Part shown: positions 13,001 through 23,916 of the stretch, one piece after another
Layout: each line of letters opens with the position of its first letter
How positions within the stretch are numbered: position 1 is the first letter of the stretch
From: Smittium culicis
Lineage: Eukaryota > Kickxellomycota > Harpellomycetes > Harpellales > Legeriomycetaceae
Length of the DNA stretch: 31,173 bases
Assembly (NCBI GenBank): GCA_001970855.1
Contig: LSSN01000080.1
Span: 1 to 31,173 of the forward strand
Reading direction: 5' to 3'
Position numbers and translations under genes: made by a program
The notes under the pieces: model-generated
Databases searched by the model: none
Seen by the model: the letters and a program-made list of their open reading frames with translations, nothing else
What the model was told of the DNA's origin: nothing

Positions 13001-13989
13001 TTCTTGAGCTGTCATTTGAGCTACTATTTTGGTTTGAAAAAGGAAATGAATTTGAGTCGTCGTTATCAGAAAGTAAATCACGCAATTCTTCATTATAGAG
13101 TTCGAGGTGAGATACGCTAACACTGTATTCAGAAGTTGATTGGTCCAACAAGTAAAACATTCTTTGTAAGACTCTAGGGATAATACCAGCTTCTGCTGGA
13201 ACACCTTTCTTTGCCAGTCTATCAGGGTCAAAACCTTTAGCGACACCTACTTCAGAAGATCTGTCGGGGATTGGTGCATTCATATTTCCTTCCATAGTGA
13301 AAGTTTTACCTGTTCCAGTTTGTCCATAAGCAAAAATAGTACAGTTAAATCTAATTGGTATAGAGAATTTAGTTAAAAAATGTTTTATTTTGGTCATTAT
13401 GTAAATTTAAATATCCTTAAAATTAACTAATTGAAAAGAAAAAAGATATTAATTAGATTATTTATGATAATACTGAAGAGTGAAAATAATTGATTGTTTT
13501 TACCCTTGTAAAACTTCTTTTAAGATTGGCATAGCAACCTCTTGATAAACTGTCTCTTGATCAGCATCAGGGCCAAAAACTTTATCAAAAGTATAGGTTC
13601 TGTTTACTGATCCGCTTTTGTATATTACATCTTTACCCGTTATCATGGGAACAGTTATAACCCTTGGCGTTTTGTCTTTTTTTTCCTTTTCGGAAAGGCC
13701 TCTAAAGGTTTAAAAAATATAATATTTAAAATAATGAAAATTTTAGATAAGCTTTTATTGTAAATGTATAGTTTGAGCCATGATAAAATGTTTAATTATA
13801 TTTTTATTTTTTATAATAATGAGTCGATCATAATAAAATAAATTTTGAGAGTAGTAGAAATTCTTACCTGCATCTAACAACCACTTGAATATTTATTTCT
13901 TTATCATCGTTGGAAGAAGAGCTGACGATCCTTTGGCCTGCAGGAGTATTTTGTATTTCTCTTTTTGGAGTCTCGGTTGCCGCAAGCAT
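10017..13989 (-). CDS. cut7: Kinesin-5 (BimC/Eg5/Cut7 family) mitotic spindle motor, 3 exons
   Basis: Exons 13989-13868, 13701-13504 and 13350-10017 join in phase to 1217 residues. Kinesin-5 is a bipolar tetrameric plus-end motor that slides antiparallel microtubules to separate spindle poles. The motor starts at INIQVVVRCR (about residue 32). Other motifs, in order, are TYTFDKVFGPDADQETVYQE, the P-loop GQTGTGKT (116-123), switch I NEFSSRSH (271-278), switch II LVDLAGSE (307-314) and HIPYRESKLTRLLRDS (352-367). The neck follows near 400. A long coiled-coil stalk rich in Glu, Lys, Asn and Ser runs to about 990. TPPR at about 1007 sits where the BimC-box Cdk site is expected, but the rest of the box is not obvious. 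An Asn/Ser/Asp-rich insertion lies in the motor near residues 202-222. The introns are 166 and 153 bases. An in-frame ATG at 13397 lies inside intron 2 and is not the start, because it would remove the first strands of the motor. Confidence 0.95.
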
Positions 13990-14990
13990 GCTGACATAAA
14001 TAACTAGATCAAGATCGTTGAATGACTATAAATAAGCTTGTAAAGAGTCTTATTTTATTTGATCGAATTATTAAAAAGAGAATTGTTGAATTGTGAATAT
14101 CGGAATTATAGTGAGAAAGGATAATGTATATTTTCGGATACACTTAGGTTTTGTTGGATGGCTTTAGTACTATGTCTTAAATAGCAATGTGAATTGGATT
14201 TTTTACAAAGACAGAGAGTTTAATGTTAGTTGAAATTTGTATATGTTTGAAGCTATCAAAACTAAGATTAACAAAACAATAATTTGTTTCATATTAATCT
14301 TTGCACCAAAAATATTACGCCTGAATTTTTTACGAAATAACATTATAAAAAATAGCTATCCATACTACGCTACTATTTTTTATTGGCGTATCATGTTTAC
14401 TGTAATTTTATTTTCGCTCATTGGCGCTTAATTACTATAATCAGATTAATAGTTTATTCTTTTGTTATTCGTTAATAAAACAAATAGTATCTTATCGCTC
14501 TATTATTCGTTACTCTTTGTTTTAGTAAACATCAGTTAGGACCAATAATTTTCGCTTTCGACTCTTAATATTACTTGCTCTTTTTTTTCCCTTCTGCAAT
14601 TTTTTCTGGAAAATATATATATATATACTAATAACCAATCCAAAGCAGAAATAAATTATTTTTATGATTTACTATACCAATAAGAATTATATTTTATATT
14701 TGAAACTAATCCTTCTAGTATATGAATAACCACTCTACCATCACTAAATTATTATGCGTGCTTACCACTCAAAGTACTTACGCCCCATTGAAACTATAAC
14801 TTTAATCATTTCTTTTTTTAATACCATAAGCTACATATCTATTTTGTATGTGTTTACCTTTAATATTTATGTTTTTTTTATTCATGGAATTTTATTGGTA
14901 TGATAAAAATAAAAGAAAATATTCGGCAAAATAAACTAAAAAAAAATAGTAAATTAAGTGTAAGGCATATATAAAAACTAATATTTTAAT
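13990..14990. other. Promoter side of the kinesin-5 gene, otherwise featureless
   Basis: AT-rich DNA upstream of the kinesin-5 start codon on the - strand. The short open frames seen here have no family resemblance and the composition of random AT-rich DNA. The gene-dense half of the window ends here. Confidence 0.5.
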
Positions 14991-15760
14991 ATTATTAAAC
15001 TCTTCTGGTCTACTAGCCGCGTGCCTAAAGGGAAATGATATCAATTTGCCATCAGATAGATCCATACAGGCATTGCTTCTAGAAGACTGGACGACTGAAG
15101 TTACAAGCAGTTATGGAATTAAGCTCGTCCCAACAAAATTGAATTCGTTGAGACCATTGAGCTCCTAGTCAGAGCCTACATCTAACAGGAATAATATAAA
15201 ATAGGCTCCTACCCAAACGTGCGAATGACCGACCTGGCTCTCCTAAAATAAGCTACTAAACGGCTGAGACCCGTATTGCTGTCGAATGCTGGACTTGTGC
15301 ACAGATAATGTCTCAGACTGTGCTAAACGAATCGGTTCCTCCTGTTTCTAGATAGTCCTCCTCAGGAATCACTGTCCTCTGAATCGCTATATCTTACATC
15401 ATATAAATAGAAATGTTTTATCTTTTCAATATGATTCGAATGAATAAATAAGTAAAATAAACAATAGATTCAAATCAAATTCGATTGCTATGATGATTAA
15501 CGCACCAAAAATAGTCAAATAGCACTCTAGTTTACCTTTAAAATCTGTGAAAAAAATCGTGACAGTCAAACACTTAATTATGAAAATTTATAACAATTTC
15601 CTGTGACGATGATTGCTATTATTTAATCTGAAGTAGCTATAGGAATATATTAACAAGATTCAAAGGCGAAATCAGCGAGGCCGTAGACCAGATCTCCAAA
15701 ATCTTTGACCACGAAACTACTTTCCTTACTTAAAAAATAAAATTTTGTTAATTTTTTCTA
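14991..15760. other. GC-richer island of unknown origin, probably a repeat fragment
   Basis: Positions 15001-15400 and 15660-15730 are clearly richer in G and C than anything around them. Their texture resembles that of the DIRS relic further right. On the + strand a frame starting about 15003 stays open for roughly 50 codons (SGLLAACLKGNDINLPSDRS...) before a TAG. A second short frame near 15661 reads KGEISEAVDQISKIFDHETT. Neither matches a family that I recognise. The sharp compositional edges and internal stops suggest a transposable-element fragment. Confidence 0.4.
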
Positions 15761-15829
15761 TTTTTATATTCAATAAAAGATGTAAATAAATTTAAAAACA
15801 CCACTATAATTTTCATTAATGAAGCGATA

Positions 15830-16740
15830 AAAAACTTCTGGATTACTTTTTTGAGTTATGAAATAATTAATAATTCAATCCCAACATACGAGAGTAAAAA
15901 TTTTACATGTTTATTGAAGCCATTTAATAATCAGTTAAAACTATTTGAGACAATTGATATACCAGTTATGGTAGATAATAATTTTGCTGAATTCAGCATC
16001 AATGGAAAAATAATTATTTAAATAAATAATGGTTGTAAAATTACACCATTTCTTAAAGGAGAAAATGGCTTGTTCAATTTAAATTATATTAACCCATTGT
16101 CTGTTTGTACATATTTCAAATCTGATAAATAAGTTACTATAATATTGAAAAAATAAAATGGATTAAAAAAATGATGACTGATAGACTCAATAAAAGTATG
16201 AAAGAACATTGACGATCAAAAAATCCTATAACTAAAGGTAACGGGCGAAATCATAAACTAGAACGAGAAAACACTATGAAATAAAGGCTTAATACATGCT
16301 AGTGGGATATAATGTTTGTCTTTGATAGTAAACTTGAAGCAGATCTTAATTATTCAACTGCCAACTTCACTAATAACGCTAAATACGAAACATTGAAAAT
16401 CAGTACCAGTAAAAATCAAAATCGCATAAAATATATGTATTCAATTCTACAAGAATCTGAGGTAAAATAAGCGATATTGTACAGAACTAATATTTAAAAA
16501 TTCTATTAAACCTAATAAAATAGTGAGATTTATATCAAAAAATAGCACAGTATCCGAAATTCTCCCCCTCATTAAAAACAAAAAATGCTAGAAATCACTA
16601 TTTCTCGTAATTTTCAAGATTGATGAACCATTACCTCGAAAACTGGTTCTAAGGATACAGATTTAGAGATTCAAAATTAAGACAAAATTATTATAGAGAA
16701 CCATAATAATGATAAGTCTCAAAATTTGATACTGTAATTA
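15830..16740 (+). pseudogene. Decayed coding-like stretch, possible retroelement relic
   Basis: One + strand frame reads through with protein-like composition but is broken by many stops, mostly TAA. Open pieces include ETIDIPVMVDNNFAEFSING, INNGCKITPFLKGENGLF and NLNYINPLSVCTYFKSDK. The latter two recall the pre-integrase region of Ty1/copia polyproteins. A later piece, NYSTANFTNNAKYETL, recalls RNase H of LTR elements. These resemblances are weak and partly contradictory, so the family is left open. No frameshift is needed over about 900 bases, which argues against a chance string. Confidence 0.35.
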
Positions 16741-16962
16741 ATGTTTGAAATTTAAGGCCATATATGCACAAGTTCTTATTAATGATAAAAAGGGGGAAAT
16801 ACTTTAACTTTGATGAAAAATTAAAATGTACATATCATTATGTCTGCAAGAGTTAAAGATAAATAAAGTAAACCTTTTTAGATGGAGCTCGAATGACCTA
16901 TCGATTATGTTTGGTCGTATCGCACAGCTATATTTATTAAAAATTAAAAATACTAGAAATAA

Positions 16963-17290
16963 ATGAAATCAACCAATGGCAAGATGCTAGAAATCACTAT
17001 AAAAAAAGGAGTAATGAAAGAAAAAATAAAATTAATAGATTTATACGCACCTGATACCAGAGCACTAATGTCAAGATCTGGGTTACAAGAGTGCAAGGTA
17101 AGTGAAGTCAAAAGTTATATTTACTATAAAGATATTTATTTATTACTTATTAGAAAGTATACAAGATACTAGATGTCGAATTCAAGACAGGAAAAACGTA
17201 AACTTTTTATACTTTTTCCGTTGCTTGGTTTTAGGCCATAAACTTCAAAGAAAAACTACAGAATAAACTAAAAAGAAAGCTTAGAAAAAT
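16963..17290 (+). pseudogene. Possible LINE endonuclease fragment or decayed gene exon
   Basis: The open stretch starting at 16963 reads NGKMLEITIKKGVMKEKIKL and then IDLYAPDTRALMSRSGLQEC. The beta-strand plus LYAPD pattern resembles the YAP motif of the APE-type endonuclease of LINE retrotransposons (I..INIYAPN). The frame ends soon after. A good donor (GTAAGT at 17098) and acceptor (TTATTAG ending 17153) would splice, in phase, to KVYKILDVEFKTGKT and then a TAA, so an intron-bearing dead gene is an alternative. The candidate intron (56 bases) is shorter than every intron in the intact genes. Both readings are tentative. Confidence 0.3.
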
Positions 17291-17597
17291 TTCTGTTTGA
17301 GTAGTAATCAAAATAAATCGTTATCGATGTTAAAATATGAATACGTAAAATTATTACGTAAGAAAAATCAAAATCGATAAGAAATTTCGGAAATGTTCTA
17401 GAACGTTTCATAACATTCTAAAACATTTCTGCTGATGATATCTGAATATTCCGCAACATTATAGAAAGTTCTAGAAAGGATCATTCATCACAAGTAAGAA
17501 GCTTCTTCTATAATGAAATCAAAAATGATTATATTATGCTTGGCGAAAATGATAATTACAGAATCCCTAATTACAAAAAACTAAGTGAATGGTAAAA
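17281..17597 (+). pseudogene. Decayed coding-like stretch, unrecognised
   Basis: The frame beginning at 17281 carries protein-like segments separated by TAA or TGA. They include SIRNFGNVLERFITF, NISADDI, and a 48-codon open segment that starts at IFRNIIESSRKDHSSQ and ends in NYRIPNYKKLSEW before TAA at 17596. I do not recognise it. It shares a reading frame with the 16963 fragment, so both may come from one element or one dead gene. Confidence 0.3.
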
Positions 17598-19322
17598 ATT
17601 ACAGAAACTAATTATTAAACAAATCTAATCGATTTGAAATATGTTTTGAAAAGGAATGAAAAAATATGAAAAAAATGTTTAGATGGGTGTCAGATAGTGG
17701 TAATATGGTTGCGGAGCTGGATAATATTTAGATATCTAAATCACAAATAGGAAAGTTCAAAGTATATATATTTTAAAACAGGAGTCGCTTCTATCCATAA
17801 AAATTTAAAAGCTTAATGTGAGTATAAAAGTAAATCAAGAAAAGTAAATGATATCGAAAGCAAAAACCTTTGGAAAATGAGTTTTTTAAGTCTAGAAGAT
17901 ACCAAAGTAAGTTTTATTATAGAATTAAATATGGCTAATGTGTAATCACTGAAGTCATCGAATCCTGAGATTAGTTTAAAGGAAATTATTTCTTTATCTT
18001 CTCAGAAATAAAATGTCTTAATATGATAATTCTTGATTCATTAATCACAAAACACTAGTTTAACTTGTTTTTCGTTTAAATATGATATTTTCCTGATATG
18101 ATTTATAGCTTTATCATATTTTAAGACCTATAAATCTATGAAATATGCAATTAGAAAAAGAATAAGAATAGTTAATAAAATACTCTAAATTTGAGACAAA
18201 AAAAAATAATAATTTTTTTCTAATAATTTTTGGGGAAAATCTAATCATAATGTCATCTTTGTAATTAATTAAATTGATAAATATAAAAAGTATGACACAG
18301 AAAAATCTGTTATAAATAAAAAAGCGAGATCAAAAAAATTAAAAAGGCCTTCAAGTTTAAATCGTACTTGAAAAAGTTTATCTAGTTTTTTATTTTACTT
18401 TCGACTAATTAAATTTTGACCCTTTTAACAAAGAACCGATTTTTTTTAAATACTGTTATTATTTTCTATTACTAAGTTTTTTTTTAATATATTATACGAT
18501 AATACTAAGCTAAAGTACTACCTATACTTACTTTTAATTCCATATCAAAATCTAAATAAACTGAAAAGTATTTATTTTGTAATCAGAAAAAGTTAAATAA
18601 CTTATTTTGAAGTAATTTTTAATATCAAATATAAATTAATTTTTTAACGTAAATAACTATAATTCTAAACTTTATACTAATAATTAATTCGTTGAAAAAA
18701 AAATATTTTCACCAAAAATTAAACTGGTCCTACAATTTTTTAAAAAAAAATTTTGTTATTTTTATTCCTTGACAATATAGTAAAATTATGTTTATAATTT
18801 AAAATGATAATTCATGAATCTATTTATTAATTATTGAATATATATGGATTTATGAAACACATTTGTACTTTGAAAATTTTATTCGATCGCCAAAATTTAT
18901 AATACCATTCAATTATATGATGTAGTATTTATTAGCTACTTTAAATTTATTTTGAACTAAGGGTTTAATATATTAAATTTTAATTTTCTTGTACAAAAAA
19001 TATTTTACCTAATTTTTTTATAAAAAACAGTGAGATAATATAGTATAAATTCTCAAAAAAAAATTAAAAAATTATCTAAAAAACAAATATTAAATATTAT
19101 GCTCTTTTAAAGCTAAACTTGTGCTAATTTTCTCATTTTTTTTAATACATTAAATGTATTCATTTTATTTATTTTAGAAAGATTTTAGTATAAACTAGGT
19201 AATAATAATTTTTATTATATTTTCTAGAGTGTTCTCATTTTAATTCTCTGCTTGACTAATTATATCCCAAAATCCGCATCGCTTACTGATTAAATTTTAT
19301 TGTTGAATGAGGATTATCTTTA

Positions 19323-19372
19323 TAATTTTAGTTATAAAAAATAGCCTTCACTATAATTTATAACTAAAATTA
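19323..19372. repeat. Inverted repeat, 16-bp perfect stem with 18-base loop
   Basis: TAATTTTAGTTATAAA at 19323-19338 is the exact reverse complement of TTTATAACTAAAATTA at 19357-19372. The arms are A/T-rich, so chance is not excluded, but this is the longest perfect hairpin that I found in the desert. No coding or terminator role is indicated. Confidence 0.6.
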
Positions 19373-20175
19373 CAATCTAATCATCTAATCATTGTTAGTT
19401 TAAATTATATTTACCTTTTTTGTTCTCTTTGCTGATTATTATCCCTGGTATCCCTTTAAATTTCATTTTACTACAATAAAATTTTTCTCAAGCATTCAAA
19501 ATATGATTAGATTCACTATTTTTACTTTTAGATTTACTCTAATTCATTTGTAAGAATTTTAAAAATATATGTCGTAATGGATTCTTTCTAGCCAAAGAAA
19601 TTGCATCAAATCCAATCATTTTATTTTTTTCTTTATATTCTATCTTTTTTTTCTATTAAGAATTCACATCTTAAAGATTAATTAAAAAGGAATTGAATTA
19701 ATTTTTATCACAAAGAAAAAAATATTCTTCGTGAGTTTTTTATAAAGCGATCCTCTTTATGAGTAATGTTATATTATTTTATACATTTTATACATCTTAC
19801 TTTCGAATAACTACTAGGTTATTTGTTTTATACCAATACTTTATATTTTAAACTTATTACAGATGCACTGTATAAACTGGTAGCATCAATGATCGATTTT
19901 TTTATAAAAAAAACATTTTGATATAAATAGTCGTAACTTTTTGTTAAAAAAAAAGGAGGGGAGATACAACAACTACTGAATAAAAAACAATCAAAGTTTA
20001 ATATCGTTTTTTTATAAATCTTTTCTTATACAAATTTTGAACCAAGTAAAACCCTAGAATATAAACTCTGGGGGGAGAAGTGGGAAAATCTCAGACATAT
20101 AACCACGTAAATTCGATAATAAAATGTGTAATTATATTAATATTATTTTATTGCGCTGTTAATTTTTTATGATTC

Positions 20176-20192
20176 TTATGCGTAGCGCATAA
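20176..20192. repeat. Small perfect palindrome with GC core
   Basis: TTATGCG and CGCATAA flank TAG, giving a 7-bp stem with a 3-base loop. It stands out because GCG/CGC is rare in the surrounding DNA. Function unknown. Confidence 0.5.
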
Positions 20193-23100
20193 AAAAATGG
20201 CTGGAAGCATACAAATTAGATCATTAGCACGATTTTACATTTTTTTTAAATTAAGATAGAATACTTTTATTTTACATGCAAATATAGTACCATAACATTT
20301 CTAAAATTAAAACTAAAATATTCTCAAAATTTGAATTATTTAACATTACACTAATTTGAAAAAATAGTCATAAAAAAATTTACACAAATTGCTACTTAAT
20401 CAAAAACAAAAAGCTTTTTTAAAATAAATATATAAATTCGCAGATAAGGGCTTAGATAAAAATAAGATCAAGCTAAAAATAAAAGAATAATAGCTGAGTT
20501 ATATATTGACTAAAACTGTCTAAGATCAAAGTGGAATAGATAAAAAATAAAATATATACGTGTAATGGTTTTTCAATTAGATTTTGAAATTCGATTATAA
20601 ACACAAAACTTTTTATAATTTTTAAAATCTAATCATTCTAGTTAAAAACACAAATCACTAAATTATAGCTTATTTACATTCAAAAGGCTTCAAAGAGAAT
20701 TTATATAAGGTATTACAAAGGGATTAATTTAATAATATAATTAATCTCCTTAAAAACCAGCTATTAATCTTTTAAATCAAAAAGTTTATCGAATTTATAT
20801 TAAATTTAATAATATTCATAAATTCAAATGTATTCAGTAAAAAGTATAAAAACTGAAAAATTATGATACCAATTTTCAAAATTAAAGAATGTAATAAAAT
20901 TAAATGAAAAATGAAATACGATTATTCATTAACTATTTCGGATATATTTTCTATATAAATAGTAGTGAAAATCTACAATTTGTAAAAGATGTTGAATATA
21001 GTTACACTTTTATCTAGTGTCAAATAAAATAAAATCTAATTTAAAGGGGTAAAACAATATATAAACGATGAAGAGAATTAAAATAAAAACCAATTAAAAG
21101 AAAAAAGGTTAATTATTTGACGATTTTTTGGTTATAAATTTCAGAGATGGTTGTTTTCTAATTAAAAATTTTTAAAGAAAATCAATTTTTAGAAAATAAA
21201 ACGAAATATATCAAAAGACTATTTTAAAAATAGAATGAAAACTATTCTCAGAAATAAAAAGGTGGTCATACTTGACTAGAAACTGATGCGACATTTTTGG
21301 GATATAAATAATCAAGCAGGGAACGTGAATGAAACGTTCTTGAAGATAACTGAAAAATTATTAATACTTAGTATATATTCCAAGTCATTCATAAAAAAAA
21401 AAACAACACGTACAACCAAGTTCAAAAAACTAAAATTTGATAAAATAAAAAGATATATAGAAAGTTTCATGATGTTTTAGATTCAGTAAAAAGATATCCA
21501 TTCAAATTTAAACTTTACTTCATTCTAATTCTCAGGTTACAATAAACTCAAAATTTTCTAGTTTAATAATTTTACTCAGTTTATCAAAAAAAATATTAGC
21601 AAAAAATTTTTATTTTGCATCAATAAAGCCTAATTGAACCAAAAATGAAAAATAAAGGAGCGATGGATTATATTAGCCTCAAATTTGAAAATTAGAATGA
21701 AAAACGCTACTAATATACTTTAGAAAAAAGAAAATATTTGATTACCAGCGGCCTTAGTTGAAATATTTTTATAATTGGCTCTTAATTCCATTACCTGTTT
21801 GAAAAATTTTTAATGAAATTTAAACGTTTTTTGATTTAAGCTAATTTATAGTAACAATGAAGTAGAAAAAATATGTTTCAGTTATAAATCTTTTTTTTAA
21901 TAATGAAAATTTAAAAAGATAGCATTTCAAAGCTATATATTATCTTTATTCGTTTTAATCATTTTTAAAATGGTTGCAGAATTAAAAACAGTTTTAAGTC
22001 ATTTGAAAGTTAAATCGATGAATTTTGGAAATTCTATAGAAGACTTGTGATTTGAAAATTAAAAAGTTCTTCCTTTAGGCTTTAAATTTTTTTTCTATTT
22101 CGCATTAAAAATTAGGAAATATCTATACTTCTTATGGTCAAAAACAAAACACACTATAAAAAAATTTTTTATTTAATAAAGGATCTCTTATCTTATCCTT
22201 TTTTGGTCCAACTATACTACCAATTTTATAATTGGTTAGCAAGATTAAAAAAAGCTTCTAATTACTAATTGTATAAACTAGACACTTTTTAAAGTTATGT
22301 TTTTTTTATGTACCATTGGGTTCACTAAAAATTCTAGTTCATAGTAAAAAAATAATTGAAACTGAAACCTAAAATGACTACCTTTTCTTGGATGCTTTTC
22401 TATAAGAAACTAATTTTTTATTCTCCGATGACTAATAAATGTTTTAAACTAATCCTAATAAGATTCAGAAAACCAGACAATTAATAGTGTACAGAATAAA
22501 ATCATTTCAATTATATCTAGATTGCTAGTTAATTTAGATTCAATACCGTTTTATTGATTTCAATAAGAAAAATAGTGTTTAGTATATTTAATCAGTGTTT
22601 AAAAAACGAATAAATACCAATATTTTGTTATAAACTTTTTACTCTTAGATCATCTTAAATGTTTAATAGACAGATATCAAAGCTTGGTAAAAAATAAAAA
22701 TTAAATCAAAATGATATTTAATCCATCATAATTATAAATGATATAGCTTTGGCTATGAATTAAAATACTTTAATTTTAAAATTTTAAACATATCACTAAT
22801 TAGGGATAGAGCAAATAAATTTTGGCTATCAATTTAGAGGTTAAGCATAATACTCAAAAAAATATAAATTTTCGATAAAAAAATAAGAAACATGCGAGAT
22901 ATTATAATATGATAGAGTATAAGAATAGATAGAAAATTGCAATATGAATCAAATATAAATATACTCCTATAAAACTAGAGGGAAAATCCCAAAAAAAACA
23001 CAAGATGGGATTCATATTAAAAAACTGCTACTGGATGTATATTTATCTGTATTAGACAAAATTTATAGCTAGTAGATAAATATATAATTATAAAAGGTTA

Positions 23101-23375
23101 AGATATATTAACGCGAATTGAAAAAGTAAAATTTCATGAAAAAAATTAAATATGTATGAATTAAACGCCTAAGAGAAAAATGGCAAATTTTGTAAAAGAT
23201 AAACTAGATTTCATTATATTCTAAGAAGTTTGATCTTTTTTAAATAAAGATATAGACATTTAAGAATTGAATAAAACTACGTTAATATGAATGAAATAGG
23301 AAGAAAGGTATTGAAAGATCCTTACTTATTTTCGACGAAAAGCATTAGCGATTTAAAGTCCCAAATTATTAAAAA

Positions 23376-23916
23376 TTAATCCATAAATTCGTCGTCATAA
23401 TTTTCTTCAATTTCTTCGGGCTCAGTTTCCGGGGCGATAAGAGTGCTATTTATTATGGAAAGAATTTCAACTATTTGTTCTTTGCTAAATCGCTCTTCGG
23501 GTTCTTCGATGATTAAGTAAAGGTCGACTTCTTTATTAGGTCTAATATTTAAAATTTGAAGTTTCTCGGCTTTAGTTAAAGAAAATTTCGATAGACTTTT
23601 TAAAGCCGCATTTATTTGTTCTGGATTTTGGTATTTGATGGGTGTAGAATTAAAATAGTTTGAAATCTATTATAATAATATTCAGTTAAAAAAAAAAAAA
23701 TTAGAAAATAATGAATTATAATGATTTTGGTAAAAAACTTTGTTAAAGTTAGAATAAATGTTTATAATGTAAATAGCAAACCTCTAATTGAACTTCAACC
23801 AAGTTCCCAGGTTGACTGTTTTTAAAAGAGCTCGAAGTGTTCAAGCTCTCATCTTTGATTAGCGAAAAGACTTCATAATTCGATAAAAGCGCAGTTTGCT
23901 GATTAACTATCTTCAT
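23376..23916 (-). CDS. RPC9: RNA polymerase III subunit Rpc9/C17 (CGRP-receptor component family), 2 exons
   Basis: Exons 23916-23782 and 23666-23376 (intron 115 bases) give 141 residues; family members are about 120-150. Rpc9 pairs with Rpc8 (C25) to form the Pol III stalk, equivalent to Rpb4-Rpb7, which is needed for initiation with TFIIIB. The N-terminus has the family signature: MKIVNQQTALLSNYEVFSLI. After a Ser/Asn linker, the HRDC-like C-terminal half contains FSLTKAEKLQILNIRP followed by IIEEPEERFSKEQIVEIL, both typical of Rpc9/CRCP. The acidic tail ends EENYDDEFMD. The intron donor is GTTTGC, the only one in the window that is not GTA, but phase and homology on both sides fix it. No stop or frameshift interrupts it. 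It is the only intact gene in the repeat-rich half. Confidence 0.88.

Larger units (their letters stand above)
17598..23375. other. Extremely AT-rich desert without recognisable genes
   Basis: Nearly 5.8 kb made mostly of A/T runs. Short open frames, for example at 21286-21480 on +, have no family resemblance and are expected in such composition. No tRNA, rRNA or snRNA could be recognised by eye. It contains a few inverted repeats, listed separately. It looks like old, compositionally saturated repeat DNA, but no parent element can be named. Confidence 0.5.

Noticed and set aside
13351..13397. Start of the kinesin at the in-frame ATG at 13397
   Set aside because: The 47 bases belong to intron 2. 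Splicing at 13503/13351 restores the complete motor start (INIQVVVRCR... to NCTIFAYGQTGTGKT).
16585..17000. A 17-base repeat, ATGCTAGAAATCACTAT, at 16585-16601 and 16984-17000
   Set aside because: In 31 kb of strongly AT-biased DNA a few 17-base repeats are expected by chance, and the similarity does not extend beyond the identical bases.
17381..17480. Cluster of GAANNTTC and TTCNNGAA palindromes (GAAATTTC, GTTCTAGAAC, GAATATTC, TTCTAGAA) resembling a heat-shock element array
   Set aside because: The stretch lies inside a decayed coding-like frame (17281-17597) and no intact gene follows on either strand, so a regulatory role has no target. Such strings are also frequent in AT-rich DNA.
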